Under the pieces are notes generated by a model. That model was not told the DNA's origin. It worked only from the letters and a program-made list of their open reading frames with translations, and did no database searches. A stretch of DNA of 6,721 nucleotides from an uncultured Chloroflexota bacterium (lineage in GTDB: Bacteria > Chloroflexota > Anaerolineae > Aggregatilineales > Phototrophicaceae). The DNA lies in the NCBI GenBank assembly GCA_903904765.1, contig CAIVEA010000267.1, positions 1 to 6,721 of the forward strand, written 5' to 3'. Made by a program: the position numbers and the translations under genes. Positions 1 through 6,721 of the stretch are shown here, piece after piece (position 1 is the stretch's first letter; each line of letters opens with the position of its first letter).

Positions 1-1
1 C

Positions 2-3000
2 CGTTTCGAGTGCCGATCATTCAACACGCTGGTCGCGCTTGATGCGATTCTGACGGAACGATATTGGGATGCAGTGGTTTGCGATTATGATTTGACGGCG
101 CTGTACCCGGTGGATGTGATGCGCCATGCCCTTCAGTTACGTCCGCAAACCCCGTTTTTGTTCCTTGCGTCCGATCCTGATTTGCGCCTTGCAGTGGATA
201 TGATGCGCCTCGGCGCACGCGGTTTCGCAGAAAAGCACGATCAATCGCGGTTGATGGAACTGTTGCGCCATGAACTGCACAAGTCATTAGCGCAGCCCGT
301 CATGCGATTGACCTCTGAGATACGCTCACAGGATATTCTGGATACGTTTGATGACCTGATTTGCCGTTTCGATACCCGTTTTCGCGTGATCTTCGCCAAC
401 CGTGCGTATTGCGAGTGGCAGGGGAAGTCAGCAGAGGAAATAATCGGGTTTGAATTCTTGAATCGTATCCCGCACGATGACCGGGAACGGGCAATCCAGC
501 ATGTGAAAAGCCTGACCGCCGATCATCCGGTATCCGTATCTCTCCATCATTCCATACTGCCGGATGGCAGTTTGCGTCTGCTGGAGTGGACAGACCGTGC
601 CATTCTGAATGCGGATGGCGAAGTGGTGGAATATCAGGGTATTGGTCGTGATGTGACCGAAGTCCACCGTGAGTTGCAACAGGTTCAATCCACTAAAGAA
701 GAACTACAAGCGCATCGTGACCATCTCAACCAGATTCTCGAAACCACGCCGGATGCGCTGCTCTCCGTCACCCTGCCGGAACGCAAACTAATTTTCGTCA
801 GCGCCTCGTTCGAGACAGTTTTTGGTTATCCGCTGAAGAATTTCATGGATGATCCGCAGTTTTTCAGAACGATTGTGCATCCTGATGACTCTGAACGCAC
901 CATTGCGGCCATGCAGCGTTGCTTGACCGAAGGAACTACCGAACTGGATCATCGCATCATTTTGCCAGATGGGCAGGTGCGCTGGTTGCATCGGCGGGCG
1001 TGGGTGAATTTCGACGCGAATGGTCGTCCGATCCGCGTGAACGATAGCGCACGCGATGTGACGGATAAAATGCTGGCAGACGAGGCCATCCGCCACCGCG
1101 AAATGAACCTGAGCATCCTCTTTAACTCGATACAGGATTTTCTGTTCGTCCTTGATATGCAGGGCAATATCCGCGAAGTGAACCAGACGGTGACGAAGCG
1201 TTTGGGGTATACGCAGGAAGAACTGCGCCAAAAGTCGGTGCTGATGGTACACCCTGCTGAGCGTCGCGACGAGGCCGGACAGATCGTGGGTGAGATGCTG
1301 GCCGGCAATCGTTCGTACTGTCCCGTCCCTATTCAAGCTAAGTCCGGCGAACTGATCCCGGTTGAAACCTATATCACGCATGGTATGTGGGATGGGGAAC
1401 CTGCGCTTTTCGGTGTCAGCAAAGATATTTCGGCGCTGAAACTGTCGGAGGAGAAGTTCGAGCGTGCTTTCCACGCCAACCCCGCCATCATGGGCATGAG
1501 CAGCCTTGAAACGGGCGAATACATCGAAGTTAACCACACCTTCTATGAGAAATTGGGTTTTGCGCCCGATGAGGTGATCGGCAGAAAATCCACTGATATT
1601 GTGAAGCTCGATCCGGCCTATCGCGATGCGGTGATTGGTAAGCTGCGTAAGCAGGGCTATGTCAGAGATGAAGAAGCCATCATCTATACCAAAGAGGGTA
1701 AGCCCTTGTGGGTGCTGCTCTCGGCTGAAATCATCCTCATGGCGGGCAAGCCGTATAACTTCACCACTGCCGTAGACATCAGCGACCGTAAAGCGCTGGA
1801 AAACTCACTGCGTTCCAGCGAAAAGTTGTACCGACAGATGTTCGAGTCGCACGGTATTCCCAAGCTGTTAGTTTCTCCCGAAACAGCGCAGATCGTGGAT
1901 GCGAACCCCGCCGCAGGCCGTTTCTATGGTCATTCGGTCGAGACGCTCAAGACCATGTACATCGCGGACATCACCACCGCTACGCCCGAATCCATCCGGT
2001 TGCAGATGAAGAAAGCGGTCACATCCCAAGTTTCTTCATACGAGTTCACACACCGTACTGCGGGCGGTGTGCTGCGAAATGTGGAAGTCTATACGGGTCC
2101 GGTGGAGGTGGACGGCAAAACTCTGTTGTATTCGATCATTACGGATGTGACCGAACGGCAACAGGCGAAGGTGGCGCTTCAGGAAGCGCACGATATGTTG
2201 GAACGGCGCGTGATCGAGCGCACTGCCGAAATGGTGAAAATCAAGAATCGGCTGGCAGCCATCTACAATCACAGTGGTGAAGGCATTCTGCTGTTGGGGT
2301 TGGAAGATGGTATTCAGCAGGCTAACCACGCTTTTGGTCAACTGGTGCAGGTGAGTTCGGATCGCTATCAAGGCGCACGGCTGACCGAGTTTTTGGTGGC
2401 GAGCGATGTTGACCGGATTGAGCGTGCGCTGGTGGAAGTGGCCGATCAGCATTCATTACAGCATGTCGAGTCGCAGGTGCAGCGTCCCGACGGGTCGGTG
2501 ATTGATGTCGAAATCAACATCGCTCCTGTCAACCGTATGGAGAACTCGGTGCAGAATTTGGTGTGCATCGTCCGTGACATCACCGAACGTAAACGGTCGG
2601 AGGCGGCGCTGCGCGAGAGCGAAGAACGTTACCGGTTGCTGGCTGAAAATGTGAAAGACACCATCATCAAATTGTCCCCAACCGGCGAAATCACCTTTAT
2701 CACCCCGTCGTGCTATGCTTCGGTGGGGTATAAACCGGAAGAACTCATCGGGCGTTCGGGCTTCGATATCGTGCATCCCGAAGACGCGGCGGCTTCGCTG
2801 GAAGTCATGATGCAGTCGTTGATGAACCGCGAGCCGTATTTCACGCTGACGGAACGGCTGATTCATAAAGACGGGCATGCAGTGTGGGTGGAAGTGACCA
2901 ATACCACCGTTTACGAGCCGGTCAGTGGCGAACCGTTGGAATTGATCGGCGTGCTGCGTGACATCACCGAGCGCAAACAGGCGGAAGCTGCGCTACGCGA

Positions 3001-4144
3001 CAGCGAGGAACGCTACCGTTCGACGGTGCGGGCGATGCACGAAGGATTGGTGTTGCACAGCGCAGACGGCACGATTCAACTGGGCAACAAAGCGGCTCAG
3101 GACGTGCTGGGGCTGACCGAAGACCAGTTGATGGGGCGTACCTCGTTCGATCCGCGCTGGCATGCCATTCATGAGGACGGTTCCCCGTTCCCCGGTCAAG
3201 ATCATCCTTCGATGTACACGCTGCGGACGGGAATCGCGCAGTCCAATGTGGTGATGGGCGTGAATAAGCCAACGGGTACGCTGGCATGGATTCTGATTAA
3301 CTCGCAACCCCTGTTCGCTTCGCGGCAGGATAAGCCGTATGCGGTGGTGACGACGTTTGCAGACATCACCGAGCGCAAGGTGGCGGAAGAAGCATTGAAG
3401 TGGGCACTGGTGCAAGAAAAAGAACTAGGCGAGATGAAATCGCGTTTTGTCTCGATGGCCTCGCACGAATTCCGCACCCCGTTGACCGCTATCCTCACCA
3501 CCACCGAAATTCTCATTCTGTACCGTGACCGGATTGACCCGTCTCAGTTTAACGAGCGTCTTGACCGCATTCGCCAGCAGGTACTCTACATGAAGGGCAT
3601 CATGGAGGATGTGCTGCAACTGGCGCGTATTCAAGAAGGCCGTGTGGAATTCAGGCCGGAGCCGAATGATCTGGATATGTTCTGCGGTCAGATCGTCGAG
3701 GAATTTATCTCGCAACCGCAATACAGCAAGCGTGTTCGGTATCACAGCAGCCATTCGCCATCGAGCATGATGTTCGATGAGCGCCTAATGCGCCAGATCA
3801 TTAACAATCTGGTTGGCAACGCGCTCAAGTATTCAGCTGCCGAAAAACAAGTCTTCGTTGAGCTATCCCGTACCGAGGAAGAAGTTGTCCTCGTGGTAAA
3901 AGATGCAGGTATCGGCATACCCGAAGATGATCTGAAGCACCTGTTCGAGCCGTTCCATCGCGCTTCTAACGTGGGCGGAATCGCTGGCACGGGGTTGGGG
4001 CTGAACATCGTCAAACGGGCGGTGGAGATGCACGCCGGCGTGATTATACCCGAAAGCGAGGTGGGCGTGGGGACGACCTTCACCTTGAAGTTCCCGCTAA
4101 CTCCACCGGACAGCCATATTCTGACAAGCGAGCTTACAGGGTAA
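2..4144 (+). CDS. Receiver / multi-PAS sensor histidine kinase, 5'-partial
   Basis: Cytoplasmic signalling kinase, 1380 codons in the window, open at the left edge (residue 1 = codon 2-4). Residues 1 to about 95 are the C-terminal part of a receiver domain: acceptor Asp28, Ser57 and Lys78 sit at the expected spacings. About eight PAS domains follow: 110-224, 241-356, 369-480, 485-596, 609-718, 750-864, 877-992 and 1005-1126, most closed by the D-I/V-T/S-E/D-R type ending. An LERRVIERTAEM coiled-coil linker lies at 733-744. The HisKA H-box SHEFRTPLT has phospho-accepting His1155, with E and T at +1 and +4 as in kinases that are also phosphatases. HATPase_c shows the N box (Asn1273), DAGIGIP (1301-1307), FEPF (1315-1318) and GTGLGLNIVK (1329-1338), so the core looks active. 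No membrane span, GAF domain or LOV NCRFLQ motif is seen, so ligands are unknown. A GTG at 74 could be called as the start, but it lies inside receiver strand beta-3 and is not credible; the true start is upstream of the window. No cognate regulator is visible. Confidence 0.95.
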   Translation, partial: RFECRSFNTLVALDAILTERYWDAVVCDYDLTALYPVDVMRHALQLRPQTPFLFLASDPDLRLAVDMMRLGARGFAEKHDQSRLMELLRHELHKSLAQPVMRLTSEIRSQDILDTFDDLICRFDTRFRVIFANRAYCEWQGKSAEEIIGFEFLNRIPHDDRERAIQHVKSLTADHPVSVSLHHSILPDGSLRLLEWTDRAILNADGEVVEYQGIGRDVTEVHRELQQVQSTKEELQAHRDHLNQILETTPDALLSVTLPERKLIFVSASFETVFGYPLKNFMDDPQFFRTIVHPDDSERTIAAMQRCLTEGTTELDHRIILPDGQVRWLHRRAWVNFDANGRPIRVNDSARDVTDKMLADEAIRHREMNLSILFNSIQDFLFVLDMQGNIREVNQTVTKRLGYTQEELRQKSVLMVHPAERRDEAGQIVGEMLAGNRSYCPVPIQAKSGELIPVETYITHGMWDGEPALFGVSKDISALKLSEEKFERAFHANPAIMGMSSLETGEYIEVNHTFYEKLGFAPDEVIGRKSTDIVKLDPAYRDAVIGKLRKQGYVRDEEAIIYTKEGKPLWVLLSAEIILMAGKPYNFTTAVDISDRKALENSLRSSEKLYRQMFESHGIPKLLVSPETAQIVDANPAAGRFYGHSVETLKTMYIADITTATPESIRLQMKKAVTSQVSSYEFTHRTAGGVLRNVEVYTGPVEVDGKTLLYSIITDVTERQQAKVALQEAHDMLERRVIERTAEMVKIKNRLAAIYNHSGEGILLLGLEDGIQQANHAFGQLVQVSSDRYQGARLTEFLVASDVDRIERALVEVADQHSLQHVESQVQRPDGSVIDVEINIAPVNRMENSVQNLVCIVRDITERKRSEAALRESEERYRLLAENVKDTIIKLSPTGEITFITPSCYASVGYKPEELIGRSGFDIVHPEDAAASLEVMMQSLMNREPYFTLTERLIHKDGHAVWVEVTNTTVYEPVSGEPLELIGVLRDITERKQAEAALRDSEERYRSTVRAMHEGLVLHSADGTIQLGNKAAQDVLGLTEDQLMGRTSFDPRWHAIHEDGSPFPGQDHPSMYTLRTGIAQSNVVMGVNKPTGTLAWILINSQPLFASRQDKPYAVVTTFADITERKVAEEALKWALVQEKELGEMKSRFVSMASHEFRTPLTAILTTTEILILYRDRIDPSQFNERLDRIRQQVLYMKGIMEDVLQLARIQEGRVEFRPEPNDLDMFCGQIVEEFISQPQYSKRVRYHSSHSPSSMMFDERLMRQIINNLVGNALKYSAAEKQVFVELSRTEEEVVLVVKDAGIGIPEDDLKHLFEPFHRASNVGGIAGTGLGLNIVKRAVEMHAGVIIPESEVGVGTTFTLKFPLTPPDSHILTSELTG
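2573..3019 (+). repeat. Diverged direct repeat at PAS6/PAS7 and PAS7/PAS8 junctions
   Basis: Two 63-bp segments within the kinase gene, 2573-2635 and 2957-3019, encode RDITERKRSEAALRESEERYR-like and RDITERKQAEAALRDSEERYR-like linkers. I count 52 of 63 identical bases, with most differences at third codon positions. The repeat unit is the PAS-end/linker/PAS-start helix, so the spacing of 384 bp is one PAS module. Weaker copies occur near 2141-2175 and 3359-3400. This fits an old tandem duplication of a PAS module or strong constraint on the signalling helix; it is not a mobile element. Confidence 0.7.
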
Positions 4145-4201
4145 ATGATGCTCGCCCTGAATCCCAACATGCCTGATTGACCGTTTTCGCGCCGTGTGCG
4201 C

Positions 4202-4215
4202 CCTGTGGCCTGTGG
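4202..4215 (+). repeat. Perfect tandem 7-mer CCTGTGG x2
   Basis: CCTGTGG occurs twice without a gap in the short space between the kinase and the amidotransferase gene, ending exactly where the candidate -10 hexamer TATCAT begins. Two copies in a 112-bp gap could be chance, a half-site pair for a regulator, or a slippage-prone spacer. No third copy is adjacent. Confidence 0.5.
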
Positions 4216-4221
4216 TATCAT
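4213..4221 (+). promoter_or_regulatory. Possible extended -10 promoter for the amidotransferase gene
   Basis: TGGTATCAT matches the extended -10 pattern TGn-TATAAT with one mismatch. It lies 36 bases before the chosen ATG, which would give a leader of roughly 30 nt. The expected -35 position (about 4193-4198, CGTGTG) is poor, as is common for extended -10 promoters. A TTGACC at 4177-4182 lies too far upstream (33-bp spacer) to pair with it. If real, the amidotransferase and flippase genes can be transcribed independently of the kinase. The call assumes sigma70-like consensus rules apply in this organism. Confidence 0.3.
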
Positions 4222-4245
4222 GGGACGGCGTGGACAGCGAAATAC

Positions 4246-4249
4246 GGAG
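4246..4249 (+). promoter_or_regulatory. Shine-Dalgarno GGAG deciding the amidotransferase start
   Basis: GGAG ends seven bases before the ATG at 4257, an ideal spacing. It supports that ATG over the in-frame GTG at 4194, which would bury the catalytic N-terminal cysteine behind 21 extra residues. Confidence 0.75.
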
Positions 4250-4256
4250 TAAACGC

Positions 4257-6203
4257 ATGTGCGGCATTTGCGGCGTGGTGGATATGACCGGAAGCGGACT
4301 AGCTCAACCGACGCTCGTCCGGCAGATGGCAGACCGCATCCGGCATCGTGGCCCGGATGGTGATGGCTTCTACGATCAACCCAACCTCTCGATGGGAATG
4401 CGCCGCCTGAGCATCATTGATGTGGGCGGTAGCCAGCAACCGTTGTATAACGAAGATCACTCACTGGCGCTGGTGTTCAACGGCGAAATTTACAACTACC
4501 GCGAATTGCGCCAGACCCTCAAGCGCCGTGACCACATCCTGCAAACTGATGGCGACGGCGAAACCCTGCTGCACCTGTACGAAGAATACGGGTTGGGCAT
4601 GTTCGGTCATCTGCGCGGCATGTACGCTTTCGCCCTGTGGGACACACGGGCGCAGCGGTTGGTGCTGGCGGTAGACCACATCGGCATGAAACCGCTGTAC
4701 CTGCACGAACGCGATGGCAAACTGTTTTTCGCCAGTGAAGTCAAAGCCTTATTCGCAGACCCCGCCATGCCCCGCGATTGGAATCTGTCGGTACTGGATA
4801 CCTATCTCAGCTTCGGCTACATGATCGGGGAGGAGACATTGTTTGCGGGCGTGCGCCGCCTGCTGCCCGGTCATGCGCTGGTGGTGGAGCAGGGGCAGGC
4901 CAAGCTGCATCCGTACTGGTCGTTCGGGCAGGGCGTGGAAACCCGCGCTTATCAGCCTTCGGACGATGCGCTCATCTATCAACAGGCGCGTGATTTGCTG
5001 GCGGACTCGGTGCGGATTCACCTGCGGAGCGATGTGCCGTTGGGTTTGTTCCTCAGCGGCGGGATTGACTCGGCGGCGATGCTGGCGTTGATGTCCCGTG
5101 AGGCGGACGGGCGGGTGAAAACCTATACTGTCGGCTATGACATGCAAACGCCAGATAACGAACTGCTTCAGGCGCGGCGTATTGCTGAGCATTTCAAGAC
5201 CGATCATCACGAGCGCGTGATTAATGCCGAGGACTGGTGGGGTGGGCTGCTCAAAACCGTGTACCACCACGACGAGCCGATTGCCAACTCGTCCGCCGTG
5301 TCGCTGCTGCTGCTGGCGGAAGATACCGCCAAACAGGTGAAAGTGGTGCTGACAGGCTTGGGCGGCGACGAATTGTTCGGCGGCTATCCCAGCCATCAGG
5401 CCGTGCCGCAACTGTTGAAGAACCGCGAAAGCTGGGGGCGGATGCTGGGCGGGGGCAGCGCCGAAGGCATGGCGCTGCTGGGCGCGATTGAGTCTTACTA
5501 TCCCGCCATGAAACGCTACCGCGTGATCGGGGCGCTGCCCACCTATTTGCCGCGTGTACGACAGGCCACGCTGCCGCGTGATGAGGCCATCCGCCGCCTG
5601 ATGTCGTTTGATGGTATGGTGTTCAGCGATGCGCTGCGTGACGGGCTATATAGCCCTGATTTGCGTGCCGCGTGGCAGGCCGCACAGCACAAAGAGCGCA
5701 CCTATGGCGGAATCATCAATGCCAGCTGGCGCGATGAACCGTATAACACGGCGCAATCGCTGGTGGTGAACACATGGCTGACGGGCAACGCGCTGCTGCA
5801 TACCGATAAGGTGACGATGGCCTCCTCTCTGGAGGCGCGAGTGCCTTTCTTCGACCCGGTGATGCTCAAATTCGCGGCGGGTGTGCCGCCGGAAGCGCGG
5901 ATGAAGGCCAACAAGATCGTGCTGCGTGAGGCCATGCGGGCAGCCGTGCCGCCCTTCGCGCTGGAACGCCCCAAGCAACCGTTCAGCACCCCGATCCTCG
6001 GCTGGTTCGATGGGAAGCTCAATAGCCGCATCCGCGAAATCCTGACCGACCCGAACAACATGATTAACAGCCTGTTCCAGCGTCCGGCGCTGGAGGCGCT
6101 GCTGCGCGACCATTTCACGCGCCGCACCAGCCATGTCGAAGTGGTGTTCCGGTTGTTGACGCTGGAATTGTGGTCACAGCGTTTCTTGAAGGATTCAGCG
6201 TAA
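4257..6203 (+). CDS. asnB: Glutamine-dependent asparagine synthase-type amidotransferase
   Basis: Protein of 648 aa, close to the usual 600-650 aa of bacterial AsnB-like proteins. The family hydrolyses glutamine in an N-terminal domain and passes ammonia to a carboxylate activated as acyl-AMP in the C-terminal domain, classically aspartate to asparagine. Start ATG 4257 gives Met-Cys2, the nucleophile exposed after Met removal. Glutaminase motifs: RHRGPDG 29-35, RRLSIID 49-55 (Met48 replaces the usual His), NGEIYN 75-80, and Asp100 of the glutamine pocket. Synthetase motifs: PP-loop SGGIDS 267-272, the conserved HDEP segment, loop GLGGDELFGGY 367-377, then SLEARVPFFD and a Lys/Arg-rich KANKIVLREAM segment near the C-terminus. 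Leu368 replaces the glutamate of the usual GEGxDE loop, so strict asparagine synthesis is uncertain. The flippase gene begins immediately after the stop, which makes amidation of a sugar acid or another surface-glycan component a reasonable alternative role (inference). The family assignment is firm; the substrate is not. Confidence 0.95.
   Translation: MCGICGVVDMTGSGLAQPTLVRQMADRIRHRGPDGDGFYDQPNLSMGMRRLSIIDVGGSQQPLYNEDHSLALVFNGEIYNYRELRQTLKRRDHILQTDGDGETLLHLYEEYGLGMFGHLRGMYAFALWDTRAQRLVLAVDHIGMKPLYLHERDGKLFFASEVKALFADPAMPRDWNLSVLDTYLSFGYMIGEETLFAGVRRLLPGHALVVEQGQAKLHPYWSFGQGVETRAYQPSDDALIYQQARDLLADSVRIHLRSDVPLGLFLSGGIDSAAMLALMSREADGRVKTYTVGYDMQTPDNELLQARRIAEHFKTDHHERVINAEDWWGGLLKTVYHHDEPIANSSAVSLLLLAEDTAKQVKVVLTGLGGDELFGGYPSHQAVPQLLKNRESWGRMLGGGSAEGMALLGAIESYYPAMKRYRVIGALPTYLPRVRQATLPRDEAIRRLMSFDGMVFSDALRDGLYSPDLRAAWQAAQHKERTYGGIINASWRDEPYNTAQSLVVNTWLTGNALLHTDKVTMASSLEARVPFFDPVMLKFAAGVPPEARMKANKIVLREAMRAAVPPFALERPKQPFSTPILGWFDGKLNSRIREILTDPNNMINSLFQRPALEALLRDHFTRRTSHVEVVFRLLTLELWSQRFLKDSA
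6188..6193 (+). promoter_or_regulatory. Candidate Shine-Dalgarno GAAGGA for the flippase gene
   Basis: GAAGGA lies within the last codons of the amidotransferase gene, 10 bases before GTG 6204 and 13 before ATG 6207. Its distance slightly favours the GTG, which would add one residue. Initiation could instead depend on ribosomes terminating at TAA 6201-6203 and restarting. Confidence 0.4.
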
Positions 6204-6206
6204 GTG

Positions 6207-6721
6207 ATGGCAGACGAACCTATTCAGACCACCCCCTTGACGGGTGCGGAAGCCCGCCGCGCTGCCCGTAATGCGGGTGCGATTGCCGCTGCCAGCCTGT
6301 TCAGTCGCGGCCTGCAATTCGCGTGGCAGTTGATTCTCGTCCCCGGTCTCGGCCCGGCGCTGTACGGCATTTATGCGGCGGTGAGCGCCTTCGTGCAGGT
6401 AGGTACGTCTATTGCGGCCTTTGGGATGGGGCCGATTCTCATCCGTGATGTGGCACGCCATCCCGAACAGGCCGGACGCTACCAGACTTCGGCACTGTTC
6501 CTGCAAACGCTGCTGGCGCTGGTCGGTTATGTCGTGCTGAACGCGGCGGCGGCGCTCGGCGGCTATGCTGAAGCGGTGCGCGTGTTTCTCGCCCTCGCCG
6601 GAATCAACCTCATCATTGATACGTTGGGGAACATTTGCAACGATCTGCTGCTGGCGCGGGAGCGCATGGTCGCCACCTCCGCCGTCACCGTCGGTCACAT
6701 GCTGGCGTTGATCGCGCTGGC
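6207..6721 (+). CDS. Oligosaccharide flippase (MOP/Wzx-like), 3'-partial
   Basis: The frame from ATG 6207 stays open to the window end, giving 171 residues of a probable protein of 400-500 aa. Members of this inner-membrane family move lipid-linked oligosaccharide repeat units across the membrane. A polar, Arg-containing N-terminus (about 1-22) precedes hydrophobic stretches near 23-46, 52-79, 95-119, 124-149 and 155 to the end, fitting the first four to five helices of such a transporter. The segment NAGAIAAASLFSRG followed by LGPALYGIYA and FGMGPILIRDVAR is typical of the start of polysaccharide biosynthesis flippases: the first helix, then a Y/F-G-x-Y turn, then a G-hxhhhh-R motif. It directly follows the amidotransferase stop codon in the same frame, so the two are likely one operon. 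The substrate cannot be told from this part. A MATE-type drug exporter is a less likely alternative. Confidence 0.88.
   Translation, partial: MADEPIQTTPLTGAEARRAARNAGAIAAASLFSRGLQFAWQLILVPGLGPALYGIYAAVSAFVQVGTSIAAFGMGPILIRDVARHPEQAGRYQTSALFLQTLLALVGYVVLNAAAALGGYAEAVRVFLALAGINLIIDTLGNICNDLLLARERMVATSAVTVGHMLALIAL

Larger units (their letters stand above)
4145..4256. other. Intergenic gap between kinase and amidotransferase genes
   Basis: The 112-bp gap has no long hairpin followed by a T-run, so there is no convincing intrinsic terminator for the kinase gene. The only hairpin I found is GCGC-(5)-GCGC at 4189-4201, too short to call. Read-through from the kinase into the amidotransferase gene is therefore possible alongside the candidate internal promoter. 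Confidence 0.6.

Noticed and set aside
788..1537. Long antisense open frame (249 codons) opposite the PAS region, with others at 2036-2452, 2456-2878 and 2993-3415
   Set aside because: These mirror the codon pattern of the sense kinase gene, show no recognisable domain, are rich in His/Gln/Arg as expected of reverse-complement translations, and overlap a well-supported gene.
4145..4180. Eleven-codon mini-frame starting right after the kinase stop codon
   Set aside because: No ribosome site of its own other than possible reinitiation, no leader-peptide features such as codon runs, and no attenuator hairpin follows.
4189..4201. Hairpin GCGC-(5)-GCGC as a terminator
   Set aside because: Only four base pairs and no following T-run.
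4194..4256. In-frame upstream GTG start for the amidotransferase
   Set aside because: It would add 21 residues before the catalytic Met-Cys, covers the candidate promoter, and has no Shine-Dalgarno as good as the GGAG before ATG 4257.
5237..5491. Overlapping + strand frames inside the amidotransferase gene (also 4417-4674, 4778-4993, 4843-5091)
   Set aside because: Out-of-frame shadows of a gene with intact catalytic motifs throughout; no ribosome sites or domains of their own.
6195..6698. Antisense open frame of 167 codons over the flippase start
   Set aside because: The + strand frame encodes clear hydrophobic helices with flippase motifs; the minus-strand translation is low-complexity and unrecognisable.

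Overview
The window holds three genes, all on the + strand, in moderately GC-rich bacterial DNA. In order they are a very large cytoplasmic multi-PAS sensor histidine kinase (5' end cut off by the window edge), a complete class II asparagine synthetase-type amidotransferase, and the first 171 codons of a multi-membrane-span polysaccharide/lipid-linked oligosaccharide flippase. No RNA gene, CRISPR array, insertion sequence or phage element is visible. The organism cannot be named from this DNA. The style of the flippase N-terminus and of the AsnB-like protein reminds me of environmental Chloroflexota (Anaerolineae-like) genomes, but that is low-confidence recall.

Positions 2-4144 form one uninterrupted frame. 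It begins inside a response-regulator receiver domain whose phosphoacceptor Asp, conserved Ser and conserved Lys are all visible. It then runs through about eight consecutive PAS domains and ends in a complete HisKA plus HATPase_c kinase core. No transmembrane segment is seen, so it should sense cytoplasmic signals and may itself receive phosphate from another kinase. No partner response regulator lies in the window.

The 112-bp gap 4145-4256 holds no convincing terminator. It does hold a possible extended -10 promoter element preceded by a perfect tandem 7-mer, and a good Shine-Dalgarno sequence for the next gene. The amidotransferase (4257-6203) starts Met-Cys, as required for its N-terminal nucleophile, and keeps almost all glutaminase and PP-loop synthetase motifs. 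One loop residue that is normally glutamate is leucine.

The flippase gene begins directly after the amidotransferase stop codon (TAA GTG ATG), so the two are very probably co-transcribed and translationally coupled. An AsnB-type amidotransferase next to a flippase points to an exopolysaccharide, O-antigen-like or other surface-glycan locus that continues past the right edge. Whether the kinase regulates that locus is unknown; only adjacency and common strand suggest it. I see no clearly new biological system. The points most worth a second look are the kinase architecture and the altered catalytic loop of the amidotransferase.
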